Shown here in pieces: positions 33,396 through 41,682 of a DNA stretch of 64,000 bases. Both the position numbers and the translations under genes were made by a program. Position 1 is the stretch's first letter. The number at the start of each line of letters is the position of its first letter. Below the pieces are notes generated by a model, which was not told the DNA's origin, did no database searches, and saw only the letters and a list, made by a program, of their open reading frames with translations. The DNA is taken from positions 6,944,001 to 7,008,000 of the forward strand of contig NZ_JAPEMU010000001.1 in NCBI RefSeq assembly GCF_026342405.1. Reading direction: 5' to 3'. Origin of the DNA: Kitasatospora sp. NBC_00240 (GTDB lineage: Bacteria; Actinomycetota; Actinomycetes; Streptomycetales; Streptomycetaceae).

Positions 33396-33421
33396 CGGAC
33401 GGCCTAAGGTGGAGCCGTCCG
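33396..33421 (+). promoter_or_regulatory. inverted repeat around a -10-like element before the methyltransferase
   Basis: CGGACGGC (33396-33403) and GCCGTCCG (33414-33421) flank a 10-base spacer containing TAAGGT, a plausible -10. A protein bound here would block the promoter. The -35 is weak. Confidence 0.4.
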
Positions 33422-33471
33422 ACGTAGCGCTCCGTATCTCCGTACCTCTCCCGTGCCAAGGAGTCCTCACC

Positions 33472-34224
33472 TTGTACCCGACGCGTCCCCGCAGTGCCCT
33501 GCGTACCGCCGTGGTGTGGGAGGTGGTGCGGGCGGCCCTGGAGAAGCGGGCCGCCGAGCTGGACCAGCCGGTCCTCGACGTCGTCGACACCGGCGGCGGG
33601 ACGGGCAACTTCGCCGTGCCGGTGGCCCGGCTCGGCCACCGCGTGACGGTGGTCGACCCGAGCCCGGACGCGCTGTTCGCGCTCGAGCGGCGGGCCGCCG
33701 AGGCCGGTGTCACCGACCTGGTCCGCGCCGTCCAGGGCGACACCCAGACCTTGCCCGAGCTGATCACCCCCGAGAGCGTGGACGCGGTGCTCTGCCACGG
33801 GGTGCTGGAGGTCGTGGACGACCCGGCCGAGGCGCTCGGCAGCCTGGCGGGCACCCTGCGGGCCGGCGGACTGGTCAGCCTGCTGGCTGCCAACCGCAAC
33901 GGCGCCGTGCTCGCCCGGGCCCTGGCGGGCCACTTCAACGAGGCCCGTACGGTGCTCGGCGCCCCCGAGGGCCGCTGGGGCGCCGGCGACCCGATGCCCC
34001 GCCGCTTCACGGGTGAGGAGCTGAGCCTGCTGGCGACCACCGCAGGCCTGCGGGTGGAGTCGGTGCACGGCGTCCGGGTCTTCGCCGACCTGGTGCCCGG
34101 CGTTCTGGTGGACACCGAGCCGGGGGCGATGGAGGCGCTGCTCAAGTTGGAGCAGGCGGCCGCCGAGCAGCCGGCCTTCCACGCCGTCGCCACCCAGCTT
34201 CACCTCCTGGCCACACGCTCCTGA
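33472..34224 (+). CDS. class I SAM-dependent methyltransferase
   Basis: A 250-residue methyltransferase with a Rossmann fold: motif I VVDTGGGTGNFAVPVARLGHRVTVVDPSPDALFALERRA (SAM-binding, acidic residue after strand 2), motif II around VRAVQGDTQTLPELI, and motif IV VDAVLCHGVLEVVDDPAEALGSLAGTLRAGGLVSLLAAN. The C-terminal half (PRRFTGEELSLLATTAGLRVESVHGVRVFADLVPG) shapes the substrate pocket, which is not recognisable. Start is TTG at 33472 because AAGGAG lies 8 bases upstream and no better start matches the conserved region. Substrate unknown; tRNA or small molecules are both possible. Confidence 0.88.
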   Translation: MYPTRPRSALRTAVVWEVVRAALEKRAAELDQPVLDVVDTGGGTGNFAVPVARLGHRVTVVDPSPDALFALERRAAEAGVTDLVRAVQGDTQTLPELITPESVDAVLCHGVLEVVDDPAEALGSLAGTLRAGGLVSLLAANRNGAVLARALAGHFNEARTVLGAPEGRWGAGDPMPRRFTGEELSLLATTAGLRVESVHGVRVFADLVPGVLVDTEPGAMEALLKLEQAAAEQPAFHAVATQLHLLATRS

Positions 34225-34644
34225 CCTGTCCTTCGTACGCGGTACGCCTCCCGTTCGGCCAGGCATTCGCCCACGTCCGGGGTGATTCCGCCGACTCGGG
34301 CACTTGTACGCGCCCCCCCGCGTTGGGAACCGTGCGGATCCAGCGTGCCGACCGGGGCCGACCCACGTGCGGTCGACCACCCCGGAATGCACCGGTGGAC
34401 CGTATGATCTGGGTAAAGCCGGAAAGCATGACAGCCGGACGCATGGGGCATATGGACGACACAAGGCCGGGACGGTGGACCCTTCGGGGAACCCACCACG
34501 ACCGTCCTGACCGGGCGGTGGCGGTTTTGCGCCGGGGTGGGTTCCACACAAGCGTCTGACTGGTGTCTTGAAAGCTGAATGGACTTGCCACCCCGCCTGG
34601 GGTGGCGGACCGGTCGCCCCGCGACCGACGAGTAGGAGGACTCC
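34225..34644 (+). promoter_or_regulatory. leader region of the DUF3040 gene
   Basis: A 420-base gap. A good -10 (TATGAT, 34403-34408) without a strong -35 lies 237 bases before the start. A perfect hairpin (GCCACCCC 34587-34594, GGGGTGGC 34599-34606, loop GCCT) lies 39 bases before the GTG. Two short reading frames in between look like noise. Confidence 0.4.
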
Positions 34645-35028
34645 GTGCCGCTCTCGGAGCACGAGCAGCGTCTGCTCGAGCAGATGGAGCGAGCGCTGTA
34701 CGCCGAAGATCCCAAATTCGCGTCAGCGCTTGAGGGAACCGGGCTGCGCGCCTACACCCGTCGGCGGGTCTACCAGGCCGCCGCGGGGTTCGTGGTGGGC
34801 ATCGCCCTGCTGATGGGGGGCATGGTCGCCCAACTGATCTGGGTGAGCGTCGTCGGGTTCCTGGTCATGCTGGGTTGCGCGGTCCTCGCCGTCACAGGCT
34901 GGAGGCGCGGCCCCGGCGGGCACGGGGCGGGGCCGAAGCCGGCCCCGGCGTCGCGCCGCAAGGCCGGGGTGATGGACCGGATGGAGCAGCGTTGGCAGCG
35001 CCGCAGGGACGAGCAGAGCGGCCTCTGA
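34645..35028 (+). CDS. DUF3040 membrane protein
   Basis: A 127-residue protein of the actinobacterial DUF3040 family: the signature N-terminus MPLSEHEQRLLEQMERALYAEDPKFASAL, two membrane spans (AAGFVVGIALLMGGMVAQLIWVSVVGFLVMLGCAVLAVTGW, residues about 47-90) and a basic tail (KAGVMDRMEQRWQRRRDEQ). The S. coelicolor counterpart lies near the dcw cluster (SCO2097). Its exact role is unknown, though the gene neighbourhood suggests cell-envelope or division work. GTG at 34645 has AGGAGGA upstream. A 23-bp hairpin terminator follows. Confidence 0.9.
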   Translation: MPLSEHEQRLLEQMERALYAEDPKFASALEGTGLRAYTRRRVYQAAAGFVVGIALLMGGMVAQLIWVSVVGFLVMLGCAVLAVTGWRRGPGGHGAGPKPAPASRRKAGVMDRMEQRWQRRRDEQSGL

Positions 35029-35067
35029 CAGCAGAGGAGGGCTCCGGGGAACCGGGCCCGGTGTCGA

Positions 35068-35117
35068 ACGACGGGTGAGGGCGGGCAGTCGACAGACTGC
35101 CCGCCCTCACCCGTCGT
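35068..35117. terminator. 23-bp perfect hairpin terminator after DUF3040
   Basis: Arms at 35068-35090 and 35095-35117 are perfectly complementary over 23 bp with a GACA loop, 40 bases after the DUF3040 stop. One of the longest hairpins in the window. Confidence 0.88.
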
Positions 35118-35177
35118 GTTCCCCCGCGCCCGGAACGTGCCCGGGCTCCCGTGGGCGCCCGGGCACGAGGCTCCGAC

Positions 35178-35213
35178 GGGTGGGCCCGGCCCCGCGCGGG
35201 GCCGGGCCCACCC
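35178..35213. terminator. 36-bp perfect palindrome terminator for the transglutaminase gene
   Basis: Bases 35178-35213 read identically on both strands (18-bp arms; GCGC at the centre). It lies 5 bases past the stop of the minus-strand transglutaminase gene. With the neighbouring hairpin it separates two convergent genes. Confidence 0.85.
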
Positions 35214-35217
35214 CCGG

Positions 35218-37671
35218 CTACTCCGGGCGGCCCGTCGGGCCGGCCTTGCCGCCCCGCAGCCGGGCCCGGGCCCGGCGGAAGGGACCGGTGAGCGCGGCCC
35301 CGACCCGGGAGAGGCGCCCGCGTACGGCGTCCCGGGCGTCGTCCACCCGCTCGGTCGCCCGCCACCAGAGCCGCGCCGAGGACGGCGGCAGCAGCAGCGC
35401 CCGGGCCCGTCCGGTGCGCCGGGCGGAGGCCTGCAGGCCGGCCCGGGCGGTCCGGACGTCCGGGGCCAGCGCGGGCGCGCTCTGGCCGGCCCGGGCGTAC
35501 AGCACCCGTTCGGTGGCCAGCGCGACCCGTCCGGCGGCGGCCGTGGCGTCCGCGTCCAGTTCACCCGCCTCGGCGATCCGCCGCGCCGCCGACCGCGGGG
35601 TGCGCGAGTCGTCCGGCGGGATGCCGAGGTCCCAGGCCGAGTCGACCAGCTCCTCCCAGGCGGCCAGCACCTGCTGGTCGGTGAGGTCCGTCCGGTGGTC
35701 GGCCCCCGGACGGCGGCGGCCGGCCGCGCCGAGCCGCCGGCGCCGCACCCAGGCCCGCCAGAGCATCGGCGCGGTCAGCAGGGCGATCAGGGCGAGGCCG
35801 CCCACCACCGTCGCCAGGGCCTGCCAGGACAGCCACCAGGACCGCTGGACGGGGGCCTTGAGGGCACCCTTGTCCTGGTCGGCGCAGTCGCCGAGCTGCC
35901 GCTGCCGGCTGTCGCAGCTGCTGCTGGCGCTCGCCGAGGGCACCGCACCGGCGCTCGGCGCGGCACTGGTCGGCTGCTGGGTCGGGGCGGTGCTGGGCGC
36001 GGTCACCGGGTCCGAGTAGTCCGGGGCGCTGCCCCGGGTCGGGGTGGGCTCGAAGCGCAGCCAGCCGGTGCCCTGGAAGTACAGCTCGGGCCAGGCGTGG
36101 TACTCCCGGTCCGTCACCTTGAAGCTCTTGCCGCCCAGGCCCTGGCCCGGGGTGAAGCCGAGCGCCACCCGGGCGGGGATGCCCAGCGCGCGGGCCATCG
36201 CCGCCATGGTGGAGGCGTAGTGGACGCAGAAGCCCTTCTTGTTCTCCAGGAAGGTGAGGATCGCGTCGTTCCCGGTGCCGCTGCCCACGTCGGTGCTGTA
36301 GGTGAAGCCGCCGGTACGGGTGAACCAGGTCTGCAGGGCCACCGCCTTGTCGTACCCGGTGCTCCTGCCCCGGGTGACGTCCGTGGCGATGGTCGCGACG
36401 GCCTGCGGGAAGTCACCGGGCAGCGTCAGGTAGCGCTTGGCGATCGCCTCCGGCGCCGGGCCGGCCGTGCGCAGCTGGGCGGCGGTGGGCCGCACGTCCA
36501 GGCTGGTCACCTCGTACCGAAGGCCCCGGGTGGTCTGCTTGCCGTCGCCGATGAGGGTCCGGGTGGAGGCCTCGTAGCGCCAGTTGCCGGGCGGGTCGGC
36601 CTCGGTGGCCGGGTAGGGCATCGGCAGCCAGGCCGAGTCCATCCGGTCGGTGACGGTGAAGGCGGTGGCGACCGGGTCGGCCGTGACGGTGGGGGCGAGC
36701 CCCTCGGGGTTGGGCAGGGTCCTCGGGTTGCCGGCGACGTCCTTCGGGCTGAGCTTCCACTCGGTGCCGTTGAACTCGTCGAGCGCGCCGGTGCGCAGGT
36801 AGGTGCTGCCGGCGTTGTCGCCCGACATGGTGTAGGTCAGCATCTCCTCGCCGCTCGGGCGGCTCAGCTTCGCGGCCAGCGTGACCAGCGGGTCCAGGGT
36901 GGTGACTCCGGAGCCGTTACCGCCGGACCCGATGCCGTTGCCGGCCCGGTCCCCGAACAGGTGGAACTCCCACTGCCCGAGGAACAGCGGCAGCACCAGG
37001 GCGGTGGCCAGCGCCAGGAAGCCGATCCGGTGGCCGCTGTGCGAGAGCCGGCCGCCGCCGTCGCCGCGGGCACCGCCGTGGAAGACCCGGCCCCAGCGGG
37101 AGAGCCGGTCCTGCCCCTCGGCGAGGAGCAGCAGCAGGTAGCCGAAGGCGGCCAGCAGGAACCAGAGCCAGGCCCGGCCGTCCTTGTCCGCCAGGCCGGT
37201 GCCGACGGAGTACAGCGCGAGCAGCGGCAGGCCGGCCAGTGCCGCCTTGCGGAAGGTCACCGCGACGGCGTCCACCACGACGGCGACCAGCGCCACCGAG
37301 CCGACCAGGATCAGCCGCAGGCCCGGCGTGGCGGGGGCCGGGATGGCGTACTCCTGGATGTCCTGCAGGCCCCGGTCCAGCAGGGTGCCGACGGCGTCCA
37401 GCGCCCGGGGGCCGGGCAGGACGCCGGCGGTCATCGCGGAGCCCGTGAAGCCCAGCATCAGCGCCCACACCAGCACCAGCAGCTGCCCGGCGGGCACCAG
37501 CCAGCGCGGCAGCGGGAGCCGGCGCAGGCCCGCGCCGGCGGCGGCGGACAGCGCGATCAGCAGGCAGGCGTGCAGGTACCAGCCGCCGGCGGTGACCAGC
37601 GGGAGCAGGCAGAGCGTGGCCAGCGCGGTGGCCAGCGCGGAGTAGACCGTGAGTTTGGCCCGGGTGGTCAC
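35218..37671 (-). CDS. TgpA-type membrane transglutaminase-like protein
   Basis: An 817-residue membrane protein. Six N-terminal hydrophobic segments (residues about 8-215) form the TgpA/DUF3488 membrane part. An extracellular loop (about 235-570) holds the transglutaminase-like core with the catalytic Cys in ENKKGFCVHYASTMAAMARALGIPARVALGF and the catalytic His in DREYHAWPELYF, and an acidic position just after in FEPTPTRG. A low-complexity Ser/Ala/Pro spacer, one more span (WQALATVVGGLALIALLTAPMLW) and a cytoplasmic helical DUF4129-like tail complete it. It starts at GTG 37671, overlapping the DUF58 stop by 4 bases. It forms an operon with MoxR and DUF58, a widespread but poorly understood trio. 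Target protein unknown. Confidence 0.92.
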   Translation of the reverse strand: MTTRAKLTVYSALATALATLCLLPLVTAGGWYLHACLLIALSAAAGAGLRRLPLPRWLVPAGQLLVLVWALMLGFTGSAMTAGVLPGPRALDAVGTLLDRGLQDIQEYAIPAPATPGLRLILVGSVALVAVVVDAVAVTFRKAALAGLPLLALYSVGTGLADKDGRAWLWFLLAAFGYLLLLLAEGQDRLSRWGRVFHGGARGDGGGRLSHSGHRIGFLALATALVLPLFLGQWEFHLFGDRAGNGIGSGGNGSGVTTLDPLVTLAAKLSRPSGEEMLTYTMSGDNAGSTYLRTGALDEFNGTEWKLSPKDVAGNPRTLPNPEGLAPTVTADPVATAFTVTDRMDSAWLPMPYPATEADPPGNWRYEASTRTLIGDGKQTTRGLRYEVTSLDVRPTAAQLRTAGPAPEAIAKRYLTLPGDFPQAVATIATDVTRGRSTGYDKAVALQTWFTRTGGFTYSTDVGSGTGNDAILTFLENKKGFCVHYASTMAAMARALGIPARVALGFTPGQGLGGKSFKVTDREYHAWPELYFQGTGWLRFEPTPTRGSAPDYSDPVTAPSTAPTQQPTSAAPSAGAVPSASASSSCDSRQRQLGDCADQDKGALKAPVQRSWWLSWQALATVVGGLALIALLTAPMLWRAWVRRRRLGAAGRRRPGADHRTDLTDQQVLAAWEELVDSAWDLGIPPDDSRTPRSAARRIAEAGELDADATAAAGRVALATERVLYARAGQSAPALAPDVRTARAGLQASARRTGRARALLLPPSSARLWWRATERVDDARDAVRGRLSRVGAALTGPFRRARARLRGGKAGPTGRPE

Positions 37672-38990
37672 GCGTCGGCCTCTTCTCGGTAGGCGGTGGA
37701 GGCCGAGCCGGCGCGGTCGGCGGCCCGCCAGAGGTCGGGCACGGAGTCGCCGGCCCGGGCGGGCAGCACCGTCCAGCCCGCCTCGCGCAGCTGCCGGATC
37801 CGGGCGCGGATCTCGGCGCCGCCGGTCTCGGGGGCGAGCATCCGCAGGCCGGCCCAGGTCTCGGTGTCGATCAGGAAGGCCACGGCGGTGCCGGTGCGGC
37901 GCCGCAGCCGGGCGAGCCGGGCGGTCTGCCCCTCGTCCAACGTGCCGAGGACGGCGACCAGCAGCCCCTCGCCGCCGACCCGCAGCGCCTCCTCCCCGCG
38001 GGACAGCGAGCCGCCCTCGGAGAGGTCGACCAGGGCGAGCGCGTCCAGCAGCATCCCGGAGGCCTCGGCGACGCTGTTGACGCCGCCGTCCGGGCCCGGG
38101 ACGCTCTGCCCGGTGTCGGTCAGCAGCCGGACCTCGTAGCCGCGCTCCATCAGGTGCACGCCGACGGAGGCGGCGCAGCTGACCGCCCATTCGAACGAGG
38201 AGGCCGGGCCGGTGCCCCGGTGGCCGATCTCGCGGGTGTCCAGCAGGACGGTCGCGCGGGCCTTCTGCGGCTGCTCCTCGCGGCGGACCATCAGCTCGCC
38301 GTAGCGGGCGGTGGACTTCCAGTGCACCCGGCGCAGGTCGTCGCCGTGCCGGTACTCGCGCAGGATGACGTCGTCGTCCCCGGCGAGCGCGAGGGTCCGG
38401 GTGTGGCTCTCGCCCTGCCCGGCCCACTCGCCGCGCAGCCGGACCTCCGGCAGGGCCTGCACCCGGGGGACGACGGTGAGGGTGTCGGAGGCCGCGAAGG
38501 CCCGGGTGAGCTCGCACATCCCGAACGGGTCGGAGAGCCGCAGCTGCAGCGGGCCCAGCGGGTACTGCCCGCGCAGGTCCGAGCGGACCCGGTAGGACAC
38601 CTCGCGGTGGCCGTGCGGCTCGATCCGGTCCAGCACGAAGCGCGGGCGCGGCCCGAGCACGTACGGGACCTTGTCCTCCAGCTGGAGCAGCCCGGTGGGG
38701 ACCCGGGAGACGTTGTCGACCCGCAGGTGCACCCGGGCCTCCTGGCCGGCCGTCGCCCGGTGCGGGCTGAGCCGGCGGCCGCTGGCCACCCGGTAGCGGG
38801 TGCGCAGCAGGAGCAGGGCGGCGGCCAGCGGCAGCGCCATCAGCAGCACGCCGACCCGGAGCAGGGCGTCCTGGCCGAGCAGCAGCGCGCAGAGGATGGC
38901 GGTCACGCCGGCCGCGAGGAACGAACGGCCCCGGGTGGTGAGGCCCGCCAGGCCGGTGCGCAGACCCGACGGGGAGCCGGTCGGGGCCAC
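37668..38990 (-). CDS. DUF58 (von Willebrand A-like) membrane protein
   Basis: A 440-residue protein. Two membrane segments near the N-terminus (FLAAGVTAILCALLLG; VGVLLMALPLAAALLLL) are followed by a beta-rich domain with YRVASGRRLSPHRATAGQEARVHLRVDNVSRV. The DUF58 signature REYRHGDDLRRVHWKSTARYGELMVRREEQPQKARATVLLDTR, a VWA-like fold that resembles a MIDAS site, comes next. It sits between the MoxR ATPase and transglutaminase genes in one operon, with one base between the MoxR stop and its GTG start. VWA partners of MoxR ATPases typically act in complex assembly at the membrane. Confidence 0.92.
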   Translation of the reverse strand: MAPTGSPSGLRTGLAGLTTRGRSFLAAGVTAILCALLLGQDALLRVGVLLMALPLAAALLLLRTRYRVASGRRLSPHRATAGQEARVHLRVDNVSRVPTGLLQLEDKVPYVLGPRPRFVLDRIEPHGHREVSYRVRSDLRGQYPLGPLQLRLSDPFGMCELTRAFAASDTLTVVPRVQALPEVRLRGEWAGQGESHTRTLALAGDDDVILREYRHGDDLRRVHWKSTARYGELMVRREEQPQKARATVLLDTREIGHRGTGPASSFEWAVSCAASVGVHLMERGYEVRLLTDTGQSVPGPDGGVNSVAEASGMLLDALALVDLSEGGSLSRGEEALRVGGEGLLVAVLGTLDEGQTARLARLRRRTGTAVAFLIDTETWAGLRMLAPETGGAEIRARIRQLREAGWTVLPARAGDSVPDLWRAADRAGSASTAYREEADA

Positions 38991-38991
38991 C

Positions 38992-40032
38992 TCAGCCCCT
39001 CCGGACGGCCGGGCCCTGCGGGCGCGGCAGCGGCAGCCGGGCGACCAGGTCGAGCACGATCTGCTCGGAGGTGCGCCGGCTCAGCTGGGTCTCGGCGGTC
39101 GGCATCAGGCGGTGGGCCAGCACCGGGACGGCGAGCGACTGGATGTCGTCGGGGGTGACGTAGTCGCGACCGTCCAGCGCGGCGGCGGCGCGGGCGGCCC
39201 GCACCAGGTGCAGGGTGGCGCGCGGCGAGGCGCCCAGGCGCAGCTCGGGGCTGGTGCGGGTGGCGCCGACCAGGTCGACGGCGTAGCGGCGGACCGGGTC
39301 GGCGATGTGCACGGTGCGCACCAGCTCGACCAGCTTGAGGATGTCGGCGGCGTGCGCGACCGGGGCCAGGTCGTCCAGCGGGTTGGCGCCGCCGTGCACG
39401 TCCAGCATCGCGAACTCGGCCTCGGGGCTCGGGTAGCCGATCGAGATGCGGGCCATGAAGCGGTCGCGCTGGGCCTCGGGGAGGGGGTAGGTGCCCTCCA
39501 TCTCGACCGGGTTCTGGGTGGCGATCACCATGAACGGCGAGGGCAGCTCGTAGCTGGTGCCGTCGATGGTGACCTGGCGCTCCTCCATCGACTCCAGCAG
39601 CGCGGACTGGGTCTTCGGCGAGGCGCGGTTGATCTCGTCGCCGACCACGATCTGCGCGAAGATCGCGCCGGGCCGGAACTCGAAGTCGCGCTGGTGCTGG
39701 TCGAAGATGTTGGTGCCGGTGACGTCCGAGGGCAGCAGGTCGGGGGTGAACTGGATCCGGCGCACGGTGCAGTCCACCGACTTGGCGAGCGCCTTGGCCA
39801 GCATGGTCTTGCCGACCCCGGGCACGTCCTCCAGCAGCAGGTGGCCCTCGGCCAGCATCACGGTCAGCGCGATCCGGACCGCCTCCGGCTTGCCCTCGAT
39901 GACGCTCTCGACGGAGGCACGGACCCGGTCCACGACGGCGCCCAGCTCGTGCAGTCCGCCGCGCTGGAAGCCTTCGGGCTGCCGGTCGCCCCCACGACCG
40001 CTCTGACCGTCCTGATCGTATGTGCTGGTCAC
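38992..40032 (-). CDS. MoxR-family AAA+ ATPase
   Basis: A 346-residue AAA+ ATPase. Walker A is LLLEDVPGVGKTMLAKALAKS, Walker B is VVGDEINRASPKTQSALLESMEE, sensor 1 is FMVIATQNPVEMEGTYPLPEAQRDRF and the arginine finger region follows in PEAQRDRFMARI. These motifs, plus the MoxR GTNIFDQHQRDFEF loop, place it in the APE2220/MoxR branch. It probably uses ATP to load or remodel the DUF58 partner. GTG at 40032 is chosen because AGGGAG stands 7 bases upstream; an upstream ATG at 40050 is possible. First gene of the MoxR-DUF58-transglutaminase operon. Confidence 0.94.
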   Translation of the reverse strand: MTSTYDQDGQSGRGGDRQPEGFQRGGLHELGAVVDRVRASVESVIEGKPEAVRIALTVMLAEGHLLLEDVPGVGKTMLAKALAKSVDCTVRRIQFTPDLLPSDVTGTNIFDQHQRDFEFRPGAIFAQIVVGDEINRASPKTQSALLESMEERQVTIDGTSYELPSPFMVIATQNPVEMEGTYPLPEAQRDRFMARISIGYPSPEAEFAMLDVHGGANPLDDLAPVAHAADILKLVELVRTVHIADPVRRYAVDLVGATRTSPELRLGASPRATLHLVRAARAAAALDGRDYVTPDDIQSLAVPVLAHRLMPTAETQLSRRTSEQIVLDLVARLPLPRPQGPAVRRG

Positions 40033-40437
40033 CCGTACGCTCCCTGGCATTGCGCCGCCTCACCCCGAGAACGGCCCCCACCCCGTGACTGACGCGGCGT
40101 GCCCCGGGTGCGTTCCGGTCGGAGCGGCACCGGGCGCGGCCGCGGCCAGGCCGCCCCAGGTGGTGCGGGAACAGGCCTGCCGTCGCATTCTTCCCTGTCG
40201 GATGGCCAGAAGTCACCCTCTCCCCCCGGGCGGTGCCGTACGGGAGGGACAGGGCGGGCGACAAGCGCGCAGTGTCCCGGTTCGTCCCCGCAACATCGCC
40301 CGTCCGTCCCCCGTGACCTCGCCCGATCGGCCGGGCGGCGGCGGGTGCCGAGGCACCCGGCGCGGCGCCGGCGGCCCGCGGGCGGGCACGGGAAAGGGCC
40401 CGGACGGCGCTGGCCGGGCCCTGGCGGACGGGCGGTA
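40033..40437. other. intergenic region between carbonic anhydrase and MoxR
   Basis: A 400-base non-coding stretch between two minus-strand genes. It carries a terminator hairpin near 40400 and, on the minus strand, an AAGAAT hexamer near 40185 that may be the -10 of the MoxR operon, with no clear -35. Nothing else stands out. Confidence 0.4.
40396..40421 (-). terminator. carbonic anhydrase terminator
   Basis: Arms GGGCCCGG (40396-40403) and CCGGGCCC (40414-40421), loop of 10 bases, followed on the minus strand by TTTCCC, 17 bases past the carbonic anhydrase stop. Confidence 0.65.
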
Positions 40438-41025
40438 CTAGTGGATCTCGCGGAGCAGCCCGGTGTGGACGTCGAAGACGAAGCCGCGGACGTCGTCGGT
40501 GTGCAGGAGGAACGGCGAGGTGCGCACCCGCTGCATGGACTGGCGGACGTCGCCGTCCAGGTCGACGAAGGACTCCACGGCCCACTGCGGGCGCTGGCCG
40601 ACCTCGAGCTCCAGCTCGTGCCGGAAGTCCTCGGTGAGGCCGAGCAGGCCGCAGCCGGTGTGGTGGATCAGCGCGATCGAGCTGGTGCCCAGGGCGCGCT
40701 GGCTGATGGTGAGCGAGCGGATGGTGTCGTCGGTGACGACGCCGCCGGCGTTGCGGATCACATGGGCGTCGCCGAGTTCGAGGCCGAGCGCCGCGAACAG
40801 GTCGAGCCGGGCGTCCATGCAGGCCACCACGGTGACCTTCTGGACGGGACGGGCGTCCATGCCGCCGTCGCGGAAGTCGACGGCGTACGCACGGTTGGAC
40901 GTGACGAAGCGGTCGATGATGTTGGGGGCGTCCGCGGCCGGCGGAGCGCCGTCGGCGGGGGCGGAGGCCGTGGAGGGCGCGGAGGCAGCGGCGGTCGGCG
41001 TGTGCCGGTCGGGGGTCACTGTCAT
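40438..41025 (-). CDS. beta-carbonic anhydrase
   Basis: A 195-residue zinc enzyme interconverting CO2 and bicarbonate. The first zinc ligand Cys and catalytic Asp are in VVACMDARLDLF (CxDxR), the second ligand His and Cys are in IALIHHTGCGLLGLTEDF (HxxC), and HVIRNAGGVVTDDTIRSLTISQRALG lies between, as in the family. An Ala/Pro-rich N-terminal tail of about 30 residues precedes the fold. ATG at 41025 is chosen because of a TAACGT -10-like hexamer just upstream on the minus strand. It shares a 657-base divergent region with rsmH. Confidence 0.92.
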   Translation of the reverse strand: MTVTPDRHTPTAAASAPSTASAPADGAPPAADAPNIIDRFVTSNRAYAVDFRDGGMDARPVQKVTVVACMDARLDLFAALGLELGDAHVIRNAGGVVTDDTIRSLTISQRALGTSSIALIHHTGCGLLGLTEDFRHELELEVGQRPQWAVESFVDLDGDVRQSMQRVRTSPFLLHTDDVRGFVFDVHTGLLREIH

Positions 41026-41315
41026 AGCCCCGACGTTAGTGCGATTCCCCCGCCGATGGTGAGGGGGCCGGCCCTCCGAGCACCCGGCTGTGATCGAGGG
41101 CATACCGCCGGGGCGGGCGACTGGTGGGGAAGTGCGGTGCTCTGGGTGGAATGTCCGGGGTGCTGCCGGGCGCGTCCACCGGCGCGGACCGCCGCCGCGA
41201 GGCGCTGCGGGCTCCCGCGCGCTCCGCCGTCGCCGCCTCCCGGGCCGGGCCCGTCCGGGCCCGGAGGCCTGCGGGTTCGCGTTCCGCCGCCCGGGTGGCG
41301 CGCCGTCGCGGGCCA

Positions 41316-41343
41316 TTGACGGCCAAGGTGTCCGCGATAGAGT
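41316..41343 (+). promoter_or_regulatory. strong sigma-HrdB-like promoter of the dcw cluster
   Basis: TTGACG (41316-41321) and TAGAGT (41338-41343) with a 16-base spacer closely fit the housekeeping consensus. It lies 340 bases upstream of rsmH, giving a long 5' leader of about 330 bases. Between the carbonic anhydrase gene and rsmH I see no mraZ gene. The leader has no clear terminator or riboswitch, and only weak G-rich repeats (GTGGGC twice near 41530-41550). Confidence 0.7.
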
Positions 41344-41682
41344 TGCGGCGCAGCGCAGCACAACCGCCGAGCACCGTCAACCGGGCCTTCCCGGGCGGCG
41401 CCGGCACGGCGTACGCAGCCCGCGGCCTCCTCCCGCTCCGTGCCACCTGGCGCACCTTCCCCGGTGCCGGGCGGTCACAGTCTTCCCCAGTGAGCGGGCG
41501 GGGACCACGGGCGGCGTGCGGGCCCCCTGCGGTGGGCCGGGCGCGGAGTGGGCCAAAATGGTCCCAGTCTCCCCGCGCCCCGGGCTCCATCCTTTCCCGG
41601 TGGGTCCCTCCTGTCCGATCAGCGGGCAGGGAGGGCGGGCAAGGAGGGGGGCTTCGCACCGAGGAAGGGCGCCACAGCGCAC

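Noticed and set aside
34323..34559. A 78-codon reading frame in the DUF3040 leader
   Set aside because: No ribosome-binding site, biased Arg/Pro composition, and no family resemblance.
35230..38500. A very long reading frame (over 1000 codons) on the minus strand continuing past the transglutaminase start
   Set aside because: Upstream of the GTG at 37671 the frame is the shadow of the DUF58 gene; its translation there is Arg/Gly/Pro/Ala-rich and has no motifs.
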